From Amycolatopsis arida (GTDB lineage: Bacteria > Actinomycetota > Actinomycetes > Mycobacteriales > Pseudonocardiaceae), in contig NZ_FOWW01000002.1 in NCBI RefSeq assembly GCF_900115565.1, positions 98,100 through 162,099 on the forward strand: 64,000 nt of DNA, written 5' to 3'. Each line of letters opens with the position of its first letter. Within the stretch, counting starts at the first letter, position 1. Below, piece after piece: positions 18,734-27,814 of this stretch. The notes below the pieces were generated by a model that was given only the letters and a program-made list of their open reading frames with translations, was not told the origin of the DNA and did not search any database. The position numbers and the translations under genes are program-made.

Positions 18734-19825
18734 ATGTCGACAGTGCAGAGCACAGCGGCCATCCCCGCCGCGTACACCCCGGGGAGCACCTTCTACCTCC
18801 CCGAGTTCCCCTACCTGCTGCCGGCACGCCGGCACCCGGCGAGCGACCGGATCCGGCGGAGCTGCGAGACCTGGGTCCGCGCGAACATGCGGTTCGCCAT
18901 GGCCGATCAGGCGGAGATGGACGCCCTGATCGAGGAGGGGGCGGCGCTGTGGACCTGTTACGTGCTGCCCACCGCCGACGAGGACCGGCTGCTCAACCTC
19001 TGCAGGTACACCGAGTACCTCTCGGTGTTCGACAACGCGATGGTGGACCGGACCAAGATCGGGAAGGACCCGGACGCGGCCAAGGAGCTCTTCCACCGGG
19101 TGGTGAACATCCTCGACGACAGGGCCGTCGGGCCCGACTTCGAGTGGGGCAGGGTGCTCGGGGAGCTGTGGCGGGACATGCGGGTCGGGTTCCCCGAGCC
19201 GGTGTGGGACCGGTTCATGGCCGAGGTACGGCGTTTCCTGTCCGGCTGCGTCGCCGAGATCACCTCGCGCAGCGACGGCATGGTCTTCGACTACGACACC
19301 TACCTCAAGGTGCGCAGGGACAGTGTCGGGATGGGAATGTACTTCGTCCTCGGTGAGTACGGCCTCGGCATCGACCTCACCGAGGACCTCACGCGGCACG
19401 GCGAGCTGCGGGAGATCGTCGACATCGCGCTCGAGCACATCATGCTCACCAACGACCTGTTCTCCTTCCGCGCCGAGTGCGCGATGGACGACTACGTCAA
19501 CGCGCTGGCGGTACTGCGGCTGAGCGAGGGGTTGGAGCTGCAGGACGCGGTGGACCGGCTGTTCACCGTCATCGAGGGCAGGCGCACCGACTTCATGGCC
19601 GCACGGCGACGACTGGAGTCCGGCGAGTTGGGCGGCCGGGCGGACGTGCGCGCCTACCTCGACGCGCTGTGGCACATGATGGCCGGCAACCTGCAGTGGT
19701 CCTACCTGACCTCGCGGTACAACGGGATCGGGCACGTCTGGAACAACGTGCGGTCCGGGATCGTCACCTTGCACGCCGACCGGACCGAGTTCAGCGACCG
19801 TCCCTACTGGAGCCTGGCCCGATGA
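18734..19825 (+). CDS. Class I terpene synthase with altered aspartate-rich motif
   Basis: A 363-residue bacterial terpene cyclase. The NSE triad is intact, N240-D-L-F-S244-F-R-A-E248; the diphosphate sensor arginine R194 lies 46 residues upstream and the RY pair is R328-Y329. The first metal motif reads YLSVF-D100-N101-A-M-V-D105 where DDxx(x)D/E is normal, so the second aspartate is asparagine. Placement between two P450 genes, with its stop overlapping the next start as ATGA, ties product oxidation to cyclisation. GGPP is the likeliest substrate given the upstream synthase, but FPP is possible. Confidence 0.9.
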   Translation: MSTVQSTAAIPAAYTPGSTFYLPEFPYLLPARRHPASDRIRRSCETWVRANMRFAMADQAEMDALIEEGAALWTCYVLPTADEDRLLNLCRYTEYLSVFDNAMVDRTKIGKDPDAAKELFHRVVNILDDRAVGPDFEWGRVLGELWRDMRVGFPEPVWDRFMAEVRRFLSGCVAEITSRSDGMVFDYDTYLKVRRDSVGMGMYFVLGEYGLGIDLTEDLTRHGELREIVDIALEHIMLTNDLFSFRAECAMDDYVNALAVLRLSEGLELQDAVDRLFTVIEGRRTDFMAARRRLESGELGGRADVRAYLDALWHMMAGNLQWSYLTSRYNGIGHVWNNVRSGIVTLHADRTEFSDRPYWSLAR

Positions 19826-21192
19826 CCGCGACCGTCGCCGGCCAGGACGGGCCACCGAGGACCGCCACGTTCGCGGTCGCCGCCGGGCGGCTGCCCGGGG
19901 TGGGGCACACGCTGGCCGTCCTGCGCAACCCGCTGCGGTTCCTGTGCTCGCTGCAGCGGCAGGCCGACATCGTGCGGGTGGACCTCGGCCCGATGTCCAC
20001 GCTGTTCCTCACCGCGCCCGACCTGATCAACACCATGCTGGTGGACCGCAGGGACAACTTCGACAAGGGGCGGTTCTACGACAAGGTCCGCCCGCTGGCC
20101 GGCAACGGCGTGGTGCTGGCCCAGGGCGCCGAGCACCGGCGGCAGCTGGCGATGATCAAGCCGGCGTTCCACCGCACCCAGCTCACCGGCTACACCGACG
20201 TGATGCACGCGGTGGTCGAGGAGCGGATCCGGGACTGGCGGGCGGGGCAGACGCTCGCGGTCGACAAGGAGATGCACACCATCACGCTGTGCATCCTGGC
20301 CCGGACCATGTTCGGCGCCGGCATCGCCGCCGACACCGCACGCGAGCTGGCCGAGCTGCTGCCCGACGTGCTGAAGGCGATCATGGTGCGCACCCTGGAC
20401 CCGGGCGACGTGCTGGCGAGGCTCCCGCTGCCGATGAACCGCCGCTTCGACACGGCGCACGCCCGGCTCCGCGCCGCCATCCACAGGGTCATGCTGTCCT
20501 ACCAGGACGGTGTCACCGACGGCACCGACATGCTGTCCATGCTGCTCGCCGCTCGCGACGAGCGGACCGGCCAGCCGATGACCGAGGACGAGATCTGCGA
20601 CCAGATCGTGGCGGTCACCATGGCCGGCTCGGAGACCGCGGCCACCGCCATGACCTGGATGTTCCACGAGCTGGCCCGCCATCCCGAGGTCGAGCGCCGG
20701 GTGATGGACGAGGTGGGCGACGTGCTCGGCGACCGGCGGTGCACGTTCGCCGACGTGTCGAAGCTGCCGTACTGCCGGCGGGTGCTGCAGGAGGTGCTGC
20801 GGCTGCGCCAGCCGATCATGGTCATCTCGCGCCGGACCACCACCGAGGTCCCGATCGGCGGCGGCTGTCTCAGGGCCGGCGCGGAGCTGTTCTACAGCCC
20901 CTACGCCGTCTTCCGCGATCCGGCGCACTTCCCCGACCCGATGCGCTTCGACCCCGACCGGTGGCTCACCACGCCGGCCACGAACCTGCCCCGCGGCACC
21001 TACACGCCGTTCGGCGGCGGTCCCCGGCACTGCATCGGCGAGCACTTCGCCTGGGCGATGATGACCGTGGTACTCACCGAGATCGTCCGGCGCTGGCGGC
21101 TGCGCCCTGCGCCCGGCACCAGGGTGCGCGAGATGCCCTGGGCCACCATCAACCCCAGCTCGATGCCGATGGTCGCCACCCCCGCCGGGTGA
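19822..21192 (+). CDS. Cytochrome P450 (terpenoid oxidation)
   Basis: A 456-residue P450 of the same class as the one at 17.3 kb: N-terminal GRLPGVGHTLAVLRNPL, I-helix MAGSETAATAM, K-helix QEVLRLRQP, meander DPMRFDPDRW and heme loop YTPFGGGPRHCIGEHFAW. The start ATG overlaps the terpene synthase stop. Two related P450s flanking the cyclase suggest successive oxidation of the same hydrocarbon. The second alcohol-activating threonine of the I-helix is alanine (ETAA), a tolerated variant. Confidence 0.92.
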   Translation: MTATVAGQDGPPRTATFAVAAGRLPGVGHTLAVLRNPLRFLCSLQRQADIVRVDLGPMSTLFLTAPDLINTMLVDRRDNFDKGRFYDKVRPLAGNGVVLAQGAEHRRQLAMIKPAFHRTQLTGYTDVMHAVVEERIRDWRAGQTLAVDKEMHTITLCILARTMFGAGIAADTARELAELLPDVLKAIMVRTLDPGDVLARLPLPMNRRFDTAHARLRAAIHRVMLSYQDGVTDGTDMLSMLLAARDERTGQPMTEDEICDQIVAVTMAGSETAATAMTWMFHELARHPEVERRVMDEVGDVLGDRRCTFADVSKLPYCRRVLQEVLRLRQPIMVISRRTTTEVPIGGGCLRAGAELFYSPYAVFRDPAHFPDPMRFDPDRWLTTPATNLPRGTYTPFGGGPRHCIGEHFAWAMMTVVLTEIVRRWRLRPAPGTRVREMPWATINPSSMPMVATPAG

Positions 21193-21235
21193 GGACCACC
21201 GATCGAGCACCGACGAGCACCGACAGGACACCGAC

Positions 21236-22495
21236 ATGCCCGACCAGAACGCCGCGACCACCACGGTCGCCGCGCGACTCGACCCCCAGTCCCCCGGGTT
21301 CGTCGAGAACCCGTACGACGCCTACGCCGCGGTTCGGCAGACCGCGCCGGTTGTCGAGGCCGGCCCCGGCTTCTACGTGGTCACCGGTCGCACCGAGACG
21401 ACCACGCTGCTGCGCGACCACGACCGGTTCACCAGCAGGAAGAACCTCGACGGTGCCTTCCCGTTCACCCCGGAGACCCAGGCCGTGCTGGAGGACTCGC
21501 TGTTCTTCCGGGTCGCACTGTTCAATGTGGAGCCACCGGAGCACAGCGCGTTCCGCTCGCTGGTGAGCGAGGCGTTCACCCCCCGGGAACTGCGCCGGAG
21601 GGAGCCGGGCATCCGGGCACTGGCCGAGCGGCTGGTCCGCGGGTTCGCCGCCGACGGCCACGCCGACCTGCTGACCCAGTTCGCCTACCCCCTGCCGATG
21701 ACCGTCATCTGCGACATCATCGGCGTGCCGGCGCAGGACCACGCGATGGTGAAGGCGTGGAACAACGCCTGGCTCGGCCTGCAGGTGCTGCCACTGGAGC
21801 CGGAGCAGCAACTGGCCAGCGCGAAGACGGTCGTCGAGTACGAGTCCTACTTCCGGAACCTGATCGCCGAGCGAACCCGCAACCCGACCGACGACCTGCT
21901 CTCCCACCTCGCCGCGGCGACCAGGGAGAAAGAGCCGGTGTGCACGGTGGACGACGTGATCGTCGCGATGCGGGTGATGCTCGCCGCGGGGCACGAGACC
22001 ACCACCAACCTGATCGCGAACACCGCCGCGAACCTGCTGTCCGAGCGAACTCTGTGGGAGGCCGTGGCGACCGACCGCGGGCTCATCCCGGCCGCCGTCG
22101 AGGAGGGCCTGCGGTTCGACTCGTCGGTGCAGGGCACCCCCCGCTTCACCACCGAGGACGTGCGGCTCGGCGGGGTCGACATCCCCGCACACTGCCGCGT
22201 GCAGGCGATGATCGCCGCCGCCGGCCGGGACCCGGGGTGGGTGGACGATCCCGACAGCTTCCGGCTCGACCGGCAGGGCCCACCGCGGCACCATGCCTTC
22301 GGCCACGGCATCCACTTCTGCATCGGAGCCCCGCTGGCCAGGATGGAGGCGACGATCGCGTTCGAGACGCTGGTCGAGCACCTGCCCGACCTCGCGATCG
22401 CCGAAGGGCACCAGCTCAGCCACCAGCCGGGCGGGTTCGTGTTCCGCGGGCTGACCGCGCTGCCGGTGACCTGGACCGCGCCCACCGGTTCCTGA
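21236..22495 (+). CDS. Cytochrome P450 (class I bacterial type)
   Basis: A 419-residue soluble P450 of the common actinobacterial ferredoxin-dependent type. It has the C-helix block VEPPEHSAFRSLVSEAFTP, I-helix MLAAGHETTTNLIAN, EEGLRFDSS as the ExxR region and heme loop AFGHGIHFCIGAPLARME. It lies 43 bp after the previous P450 and 15 bp before the acyl-CoA ligase. The 3Fe-4S ferredoxin encoded downstream is a plausible electron donor. Its position suggests late tailoring rather than the first oxidation. Confidence 0.92.
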   Translation: MPDQNAATTTVAARLDPQSPGFVENPYDAYAAVRQTAPVVEAGPGFYVVTGRTETTTLLRDHDRFTSRKNLDGAFPFTPETQAVLEDSLFFRVALFNVEPPEHSAFRSLVSEAFTPRELRRREPGIRALAERLVRGFAADGHADLLTQFAYPLPMTVICDIIGVPAQDHAMVKAWNNAWLGLQVLPLEPEQQLASAKTVVEYESYFRNLIAERTRNPTDDLLSHLAAATREKEPVCTVDDVIVAMRVMLAAGHETTTNLIANTAANLLSERTLWEAVATDRGLIPAAVEEGLRFDSSVQGTPRFTTEDVRLGGVDIPAHCRVQAMIAAAGRDPGWVDDPDSFRLDRQGPPRHHAFGHGIHFCIGAPLARMEATIAFETLVEHLPDLAIAEGHQLSHQPGGFVFRGLTALPVTWTAPTGS

Positions 22496-22510
22496 GCCGG
22501 CGGGCGCGGG

Positions 22511-24271
22511 ATGGACACCGGGATGGACACCGGGATGGAACCCATCGCCGAGCGGCGCGCACGGCTGCGGGCGCGGTACCGGACCTGGCGGCCGATGGCG
22601 CTGCACGAGCGGGTCGACGCGGTGCGCGCGGAGCACCCCGACCGGCCGCTGGTGATCACCGACGAGATCACGTTGCGCTACCGCGACGTCGTCGACTGGT
22701 CCGTCCGGCTGGCCGACGGGCTCTGGGCTCTCGGCGTCCGCCCCGGCGACCGGGTGGCGATGGTGATGGCCAACCACCCCGAGTTCGTGCCGCTGAAGGT
22801 GGCGATCTCCCGGGCCGGCGCGGTCGCGGTGCCGCTGAACTTCCTGTACCGGTCCGCGGAGCTGGGCTACGTGCTCCGCCAGTCGCGCTGCCGCGTGCTG
22901 GTGACGATGTCCGGTTACCGGGATCTCGACCACCTGGCGATGCTGGACGAGATCGCGCCGGGGTGGCGGGACGGCCGGTCGCCGAGCCTGCCGTCGCTGC
23001 GCGCCGTGGTGGTGCTGCCCACCGAGCCGCCGGCGGCGCGGCCACTGGACGGGGTGACCACCGTGGCCGGTCTCGCCGAGTTGGGCGACCGGTACGCCGG
23101 GGCCACCACGGCGGTGCGGGTGTCCGGCGACGACGTCGGCGACATCCTGTACACCTCCGGCACCACCGGCACGCCCAAGGGCGTGATGGTCTCGCACGAC
23201 GCGACCCAGCGCGACGCCTACGCCAGCGCCCTCACCCGCGGGTTCGCCGACGGGCGGCGGATTCTGTTCTCGCTGCCCTGCTACCACATGTTCGGCCTGG
23301 TCGAGGGCTTCCTCGCGGCGCTGTTCGTGGGTGGCGCGATCATTCCGCAGCCGCGGTTCGACCCGGACGCCTACCTGGCCGGCGTCGAGCGGCACCGCGC
23401 CGAGGACGTCCTCTGCGTGCCGACCATGACGGTGGCCCTGCTGGAGTGTCCCGGCCGGGAGAAGTACGACCTGTCCTCCCTGCAGGCGATCCTGTCCGGC
23501 GCGGCGCCCGCGCCGGCCTGGCTGTGGGAACGGGTCCGGGCCGAGTTGGGGGTCACGGAGATCGTCACCGGCTACGGGATGACCGAGTTCGGCGGCGCGA
23601 CCACGATGAGCCGGCCGGAGGACCCGCTGGACGTCGTGGCCAGCACCGTCGGGCGGATCAAGCTCGCCGGGGCGGCGGGGCTGGGTGACGGGACCGGCCG
23701 GCTGGTCGAGTACAAGACGGTCGACCCGATGAGCGGGGCCGACCTGCCACCGGGCGGCGAGGGCGAGCTGGCCTGCCGCGGACCGACGGTGATGCGGGGC
23801 TACTGGGACGAGCCGGAGGAGACGGCGGCCGTGCTGCGGGACGGTTGGGTGCGCTCCGGCGACCTCGGCCGGGTCCGCCCGGACGGCAACGTGGTGCTCA
23901 CCGGCCGCAGCGGGGACCTCTACAAGACCGGCGGCGAGCTGGTGATGCCGAAGGAGGTCGAGGAGCTGCTCACCCGCCAGCCCGGGATCAGCCAGGCGCA
24001 CGTGGTGGGCGTGCCCGACGAGCGGTGGGGCGAGGTGGGCGTGGCGTGGATCGTGCCCGAACCCGGCGCCGAGGTGACCGCGGAGGAGGCCGTCGCGGCC
24101 TGCCGACGCGGCCTCGCCCGGTTCAAGGTGCCCCGGCACGTGCTGCTCACCAGCGCCGCCGAGCTGCCGGTGACCCCCACCGGGAAGGTGCGGAAGTTCG
24201 TGCTGCGCGAGCGGGCCGCCCGTTTGGTGTCCACAACGGACGGAAAATCGAGCGAAGGGGGTGGCAGATGA
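22511..24271 (+). CDS. Acyl-CoA synthetase (ANL family)
   Basis: A 586-residue acid:CoA ligase. Its ATP loop is LYTSGTTGTPKGVM near 215, the middle motif is GYGMTEFGG near 355, the hinge region is YKTGGELVMPKEVEE near 480, and the C-terminal lysine motif is PVTPTGKVRK. The N-terminus reads MDTGMDTGM because a 12-bp unit is repeated, giving three possible ATG starts (22511, 22523, 22535). It overlaps the acyltransferase start by ATGA. I infer that it activates the acyl group which the next gene product transfers; chain type cannot be read from sequence. Confidence 0.88.
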   Translation: MDTGMDTGMEPIAERRARLRARYRTWRPMALHERVDAVRAEHPDRPLVITDEITLRYRDVVDWSVRLADGLWALGVRPGDRVAMVMANHPEFVPLKVAISRAGAVAVPLNFLYRSAELGYVLRQSRCRVLVTMSGYRDLDHLAMLDEIAPGWRDGRSPSLPSLRAVVVLPTEPPAARPLDGVTTVAGLAELGDRYAGATTAVRVSGDDVGDILYTSGTTGTPKGVMVSHDATQRDAYASALTRGFADGRRILFSLPCYHMFGLVEGFLAALFVGGAIIPQPRFDPDAYLAGVERHRAEDVLCVPTMTVALLECPGREKYDLSSLQAILSGAAPAPAWLWERVRAELGVTEIVTGYGMTEFGGATTMSRPEDPLDVVASTVGRIKLAGAAGLGDGTGRLVEYKTVDPMSGADLPPGGEGELACRGPTVMRGYWDEPEETAAVLRDGWVRSGDLGRVRPDGNVVLTGRSGDLYKTGGELVMPKEVEELLTRQPGISQAHVVGVPDERWGEVGVAWIVPEPGAEVTAEEAVAACRRGLARFKVPRHVLLTSAAELPVTPTGKVRKFVLRERAARLVSTTDGKSSEGGGR

Positions 24272-25500
24272 CCACGGAACGTCCACTGGCCCCCAGCGAG
24301 GCGTTCCACGCCGCCATGGGGTGGTCGGGAACCTACTCGGTGGTGAGCCGGGGACAGCTCGACGTGGAGGCGATGACCCGCGCGTTCGACGCGCTGTGCG
24401 CCGAGGCGCCGCTGCTGCGCGCCCGGATCGGGCGGACAGGGTCCGGCTTCCGCTTCCGTGTCGCCGACCAGGGCCCACCCGACGTCAGCATCCTGCGCCC
24501 CGGTCAGGGGTCCTACCTGGACGAGCTGGTGCGGCCGCTGGACCCGGACCGGGGACTGGCCCGGCTCACCGTGCTGCGCGGCGACGAGCTGCACCACGTG
24601 GTGCTCGTCCTGCACCACGCGATCGCCGACGCCGGCTCCGGGGTCGCCCAGTTCGGCCGGCTCTGGCGGCACTACACCGCGGTGGTGCGCGGGCAGCCGC
24701 CGGCCGGCCGGGTCCGGCACGAGCTGCCGCCGCCGGCGGAGGAGCTGCTCTTCGCGCGGGGCTGGGCCAAGCCGCCCGGCTGGGACGACGCCGCGGTGGA
24801 GGCCACCCACGCGCTGGCGGCGGCCGCCGGCGCCGTCCCGGCGCAGCCGGTGGTCGCCGACCGGGTCCGGCTCGACCCGGACGAGACCGCCCGGCTGACC
24901 GGCCGGGCCAGGACCGCGGGGCTGTCGGTGCACGCACTGGTCAGCGGCTGCCTGCTGGTGGCCTGCCGGGAGGAGCTGACCCCGGGCGACGAGCCGGTGC
25001 GGGTGGTCTGCGGCTCGCCGGCCGACCTCCGCGGGCGGGTGACCCCGCCCGTTCCGGCCATCGAGTCGACCAACGTCCTCAGCGGGATCAACACCAGGGT
25101 CATGGTGGCCAGGGGCGCGGACCCGGTCGCCGTCGGCAAGGACGTCGGCGCCCAACTCGAGGCCAGCCTCGCCGCCGGCGAGCCGTTCGCCACCCTGCTC
25201 GACTCCCGGCGGTTCGCCACGCCGGACGACGAGCCGGTGGACTACGTCGTGTCCAACCTCGGTGCCCTGCCCCCGTTCGAGTCCCCCGCCGGGCTCGACG
25301 TCACCGACTTCCGCGGGTTCCAGACCATTACCCTGCCGGGGCTGCTGCTCTACGTCGTGAGCTCCTACCTCGGCCGGCTCAGCGTGGACCTGGTCACCCC
25401 GGCCGGCTACCTGACCGACCAGCAACGCACCCGGATCACCGAGCGCGGGGCCGAGCTCCTGCGGCAGGCCGCGGAGTGGCACCCGGAGGAGAAGAGATGA
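24268..25500 (+). CDS. Condensation-type acyltransferase (PapA-like)
   Basis: A 410-residue protein of the chloramphenicol acetyltransferase/condensation superfamily. The catalytic HHxxxD is LVLHHAIADAGSG near residue 120, and the C-terminal structural motif region VVCGSPADLRGRV matches PapA-type O-acyltransferases. Such enzymes transfer acyl groups from CoA or a carrier protein to an alcohol or amine. It overlaps both neighbours by ATGA, between the acyl-CoA ligase and a P450. It is the best candidate for joining an acyl or aminoacyl chain to the oxidised terpenoid. Confidence 0.82.
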   Translation: MTTERPLAPSEAFHAAMGWSGTYSVVSRGQLDVEAMTRAFDALCAEAPLLRARIGRTGSGFRFRVADQGPPDVSILRPGQGSYLDELVRPLDPDRGLARLTVLRGDELHHVVLVLHHAIADAGSGVAQFGRLWRHYTAVVRGQPPAGRVRHELPPPAEELLFARGWAKPPGWDDAAVEATHALAAAAGAVPAQPVVADRVRLDPDETARLTGRARTAGLSVHALVSGCLLVACREELTPGDEPVRVVCGSPADLRGRVTPPVPAIESTNVLSGINTRVMVARGADPVAVGKDVGAQLEASLAAGEPFATLLDSRRFATPDDEPVDYVVSNLGALPPFESPAGLDVTDFRGFQTITLPGLLLYVVSSYLGRLSVDLVTPAGYLTDQQRTRITERGAELLRQAAEWHPEEKR

Positions 25501-26699
25501 CCATCGACACGGACTCGCCGATGCGGCTGCCGATCACCCGGCGGAGCGTGCTGGACCCACCGCCGGAGCTGGCCGAGCTGCGGCAGCGCTGCCCGGTGGC
25601 CCCGCTGACCTACGTCGACGGGCACATCGGCTGGCTCGTCACCAGCTACGAGCTGGCCCGCGCCGTGCTGCAGGACAACCGGTTCAGCTCGCGACCGGAG
25701 CTGCGGCACTCGGCCGTGCACCTGGTGCTGGGCGACGGGCAGCCACCGGAGGAGGACGTCCCCGGGATGTTCGTCGGCATGGACCCACCCGAGCACACCC
25801 GGTACCGCAAGCTGCTCACCGGTGAGTTGAACGTGCGGCGGATGCGCCAGCTCGAGCCGCAGATCGCGGAGACCGCGAACATGCTGGTCGACCAGATGCG
25901 CGCCACGGGCACGGAGGCCGACCTGGTGCCGGCGTTCGCCTCACCGCTGCCGTCGCTGGTGATCTGCGACCTGCTCGGCATCCCGTACGCGGAGTGGCAG
26001 ACGATCCGGCCGGTGTCGGAGAGGATGCTGCGCACCGACTCGAGCGCGGAGGAGGTCAAGGACTGCTTCGCGAAGATCTTCGAGTTCCTCGCCGAGGTGG
26101 TGCAGCGCAAGAAGCGGGAGCCGGAGGACGACCTGGTCTCCGGGCTGATCGCGCTCGACGAGCTCAGCGACGTCGAGATCACCGCGATCGCGTTCCAGCT
26201 GTTCACCGCGGGGCACGAGACGACCGCCAACATGCTGGCGCTGGGCACGTACACCCTGCTCACCCACCCCGACCAGCTCGCCGCGCTGCGGGCCGACCTC
26301 GACCTGACCGAGGGCGCGGTGGAGGAGCTGCTGCGCTATCTGACGGTGATCCAGTTCGGCATCTCCCGGGCCGCGCTGGAGGACGTGGAGCTGGCCGGCA
26401 CGACGATCCGCGCCGGGCAGACGGTCACCGTCTCGCTGCCGGCGGCCAACCGCGACCCGGCCCGGTTCACCGACCCGGACGTCCTCGACATCCGGCGACC
26501 GGCGACCGGCAACGTGGCGTTCGGCTTCGGAGTGCACCAGTGCGTGGCCCAGCAGCTGGCCAGGGCCGAAATGCGAATCGGCTTCCGCACGCTGTTCCAG
26601 CGACTTCCCGACCTGCGGCTGGCGGTGCCGGCGGAGGAGGTCCCCATGCGGGACGGGGCGATCGTGTACGGCGTGACGGCATTGCCGGTCACCTGGTGA
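25497..26699 (+). CDS. Cytochrome P450 (CYP105-like class)
   Basis: A 400-residue ferredoxin-dependent P450: C-helix GMDPPEHTRYRKLLTGELN, I-helix LFTAGHETTANMLAL, ExxR EELLRYLT, and heme loop AFGFGVHQCVAQQLARAE, with alanine replacing the last glycine as is common in this class. Only one base separates it from the ferredoxin gene, a classic P450-redox partner pair. It is the fifth P450 of the cluster and the fourth in this operon. Confidence 0.93.
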   Translation: MTIDTDSPMRLPITRRSVLDPPPELAELRQRCPVAPLTYVDGHIGWLVTSYELARAVLQDNRFSSRPELRHSAVHLVLGDGQPPEEDVPGMFVGMDPPEHTRYRKLLTGELNVRRMRQLEPQIAETANMLVDQMRATGTEADLVPAFASPLPSLVICDLLGIPYAEWQTIRPVSERMLRTDSSAEEVKDCFAKIFEFLAEVVQRKKREPEDDLVSGLIALDELSDVEITAIAFQLFTAGHETTANMLALGTYTLLTHPDQLAALRADLDLTEGAVEELLRYLTVIQFGISRAALEDVELAGTTIRAGQTVTVSLPAANRDPARFTDPDVLDIRRPATGNVAFGFGVHQCVAQQLARAEMRIGFRTLFQRLPDLRLAVPAEEVPMRDGAIVYGVTALPVTW

Positions 26700-26700
26700 C

Positions 26701-26955
26701 ATGTGGTTGCGGATCGAGGCCGACACCGGGCGCTGCGCGGGCGCCGGGATGTGCGCCCTGGTGGGGCCCGCGCTGTTCGACCAGACCGACGACGACGGCA
26801 CCGTCGTGATCCTGCGGCGGGTGGTGTCCGGCGAGGCCGCCGAGCTGGCCGTGGAGTGCGCCGGCAACTGCCCGACCGGTGCCATCTCCGTGCGACCCGT
26901 CGAGGAGGGTTCGAGTGCGCAGGTATGCCACGCTCCGGCGGATCCTGGCGCTTGA
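26701..26955 (+). CDS. 3Fe-4S ferredoxin
   Basis: An 84-residue ferredoxin of the actinobacterial P450-partner type. Cluster cysteines are C12 and C18 in RCAGAGMC and C57 in GNCPTGAI, with an additional Cys53 that could modulate the cluster. The typical acidic loop DDDGTV lies between. It should pass electrons to the P450 encoded immediately upstream and perhaps to other P450s of the operon. No ferredoxin reductase is present, so a housekeeping one must serve. Its end overlaps the next gene by 41 nt. Confidence 0.92.
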   Translation: MWLRIEADTGRCAGAGMCALVGPALFDQTDDDGTVVILRRVVSGEAAELAVECAGNCPTGAISVRPVEEGSSAQVCHAPADPGA

Positions 26956-27814
26956 CCCCGCCCGGGACTTCGAACGGATCTACCGGATCACCACGACGCT
27001 GGAGTTTCCCTGGGACACCACGCAGGCCCTCAGCCTCGCGCTGTTCCGCACCTATGCGGTGCCCAGCATCGGCGGGCTGCTCGCCCGGACCGGCGAGTTC
27101 ACCCGGCGCGCGCAGAAACGGTACGACGACACCACGCTGATTCTCGACGCGGTGATCGAGCACGGAATGGACAGCCGGCCCGGGCGGACCGCGATCCGCC
27201 GGATGAACCAGATGCACGGCGCGTACCCCATCGGCAACGCCGACATGCGGTACGTGCTCGCCACCTTCGTCGTGTGCCCGATCCGGTGGATCGACCGCTT
27301 CGGCTGGCGCCCGCTCGCCGAGGCGGAACGGGTCGCGATGGCGAACTTCTACCGGGCGTTGGGCCGGCGCATGGGCATCCGCGACATCCCGGCGACCCAC
27401 CAGGAGTTCGCCCTGCTGCTGGACGAGCACGAGCGGGTCCACTTCCGGTTCGATCGGGGCGGGCGGGAGGTGGCGGACGCGACCCTCGACCTGCTCGCGA
27501 CGTTCCGGCCGTTCCGGTACCTGCCGGCCCCGGTGGTACGGCGGGTGGTGTACGCACTGCTCGACGACGGCCTGCTCGCGGCGTTCGACTTCCCGCGGCC
27601 GGGCCGGGTTGAGCAGGCCGCCACCACCGCCACGCTCCGGGCACGGGCGCGACTCGTCCGGCTGCTGCCGCCCCGTTCCGAGCCCAGGTTCCCCCGCGAG
27701 TCGTCCAACGTCCGGGGCTGTCCCGGCGGCTACGACATCGCGCGGCTCGGCACCTTTCCGCGGTCAGGACGGTCGCATACCGATCCCTCGAGCACGCCTC
27801 GAGTGGCCGATTGA
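26915..27814 (+). CDS. DUF2236 / MpaB-type oxygenase family protein
   Basis: A 299-residue helical protein with the family signature MNQMHGAYPIGNADMRYVLATFVVCPIRWIDRFG near residues 85-118, carrying the histidine expected to bind heme. The family includes rubber oxygenase Lcp and the fungal MpaB, which oxidatively cleaves a prenyl chain. I start at GTG 26915, 5 nt after GAGGAGGG, giving RRYATLRRIL. Co-transcription with a terpene synthase and four P450s suggests that it oxidises or cleaves the terpenoid skeleton. The last 40 or so residues look disordered. Confidence 0.82.
   Translation: MRRYATLRRILALDPARDFERIYRITTTLEFPWDTTQALSLALFRTYAVPSIGGLLARTGEFTRRAQKRYDDTTLILDAVIEHGMDSRPGRTAIRRMNQMHGAYPIGNADMRYVLATFVVCPIRWIDRFGWRPLAEAERVAMANFYRALGRRMGIRDIPATHQEFALLLDEHERVHFRFDRGGREVADATLDLLATFRPFRYLPAPVVRRVVYALLDDGLLAAFDFPRPGRVEQAATTATLRARARLVRLLPPRSEPRFPRESSNVRGCPGGYDIARLGTFPRSGRSHTDPSSTPRVAD

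Noticed and set aside
21149-24478. A very long open frame on the minus strand opposite the P450, ligase and acyltransferase genes
   Set aside because: It is the usual antisense shadow of GC-rich codons (stop-poor frame). Its product is Arg/Gly/Pro/His-rich with no motif, while the plus strand encodes clear enzymes.
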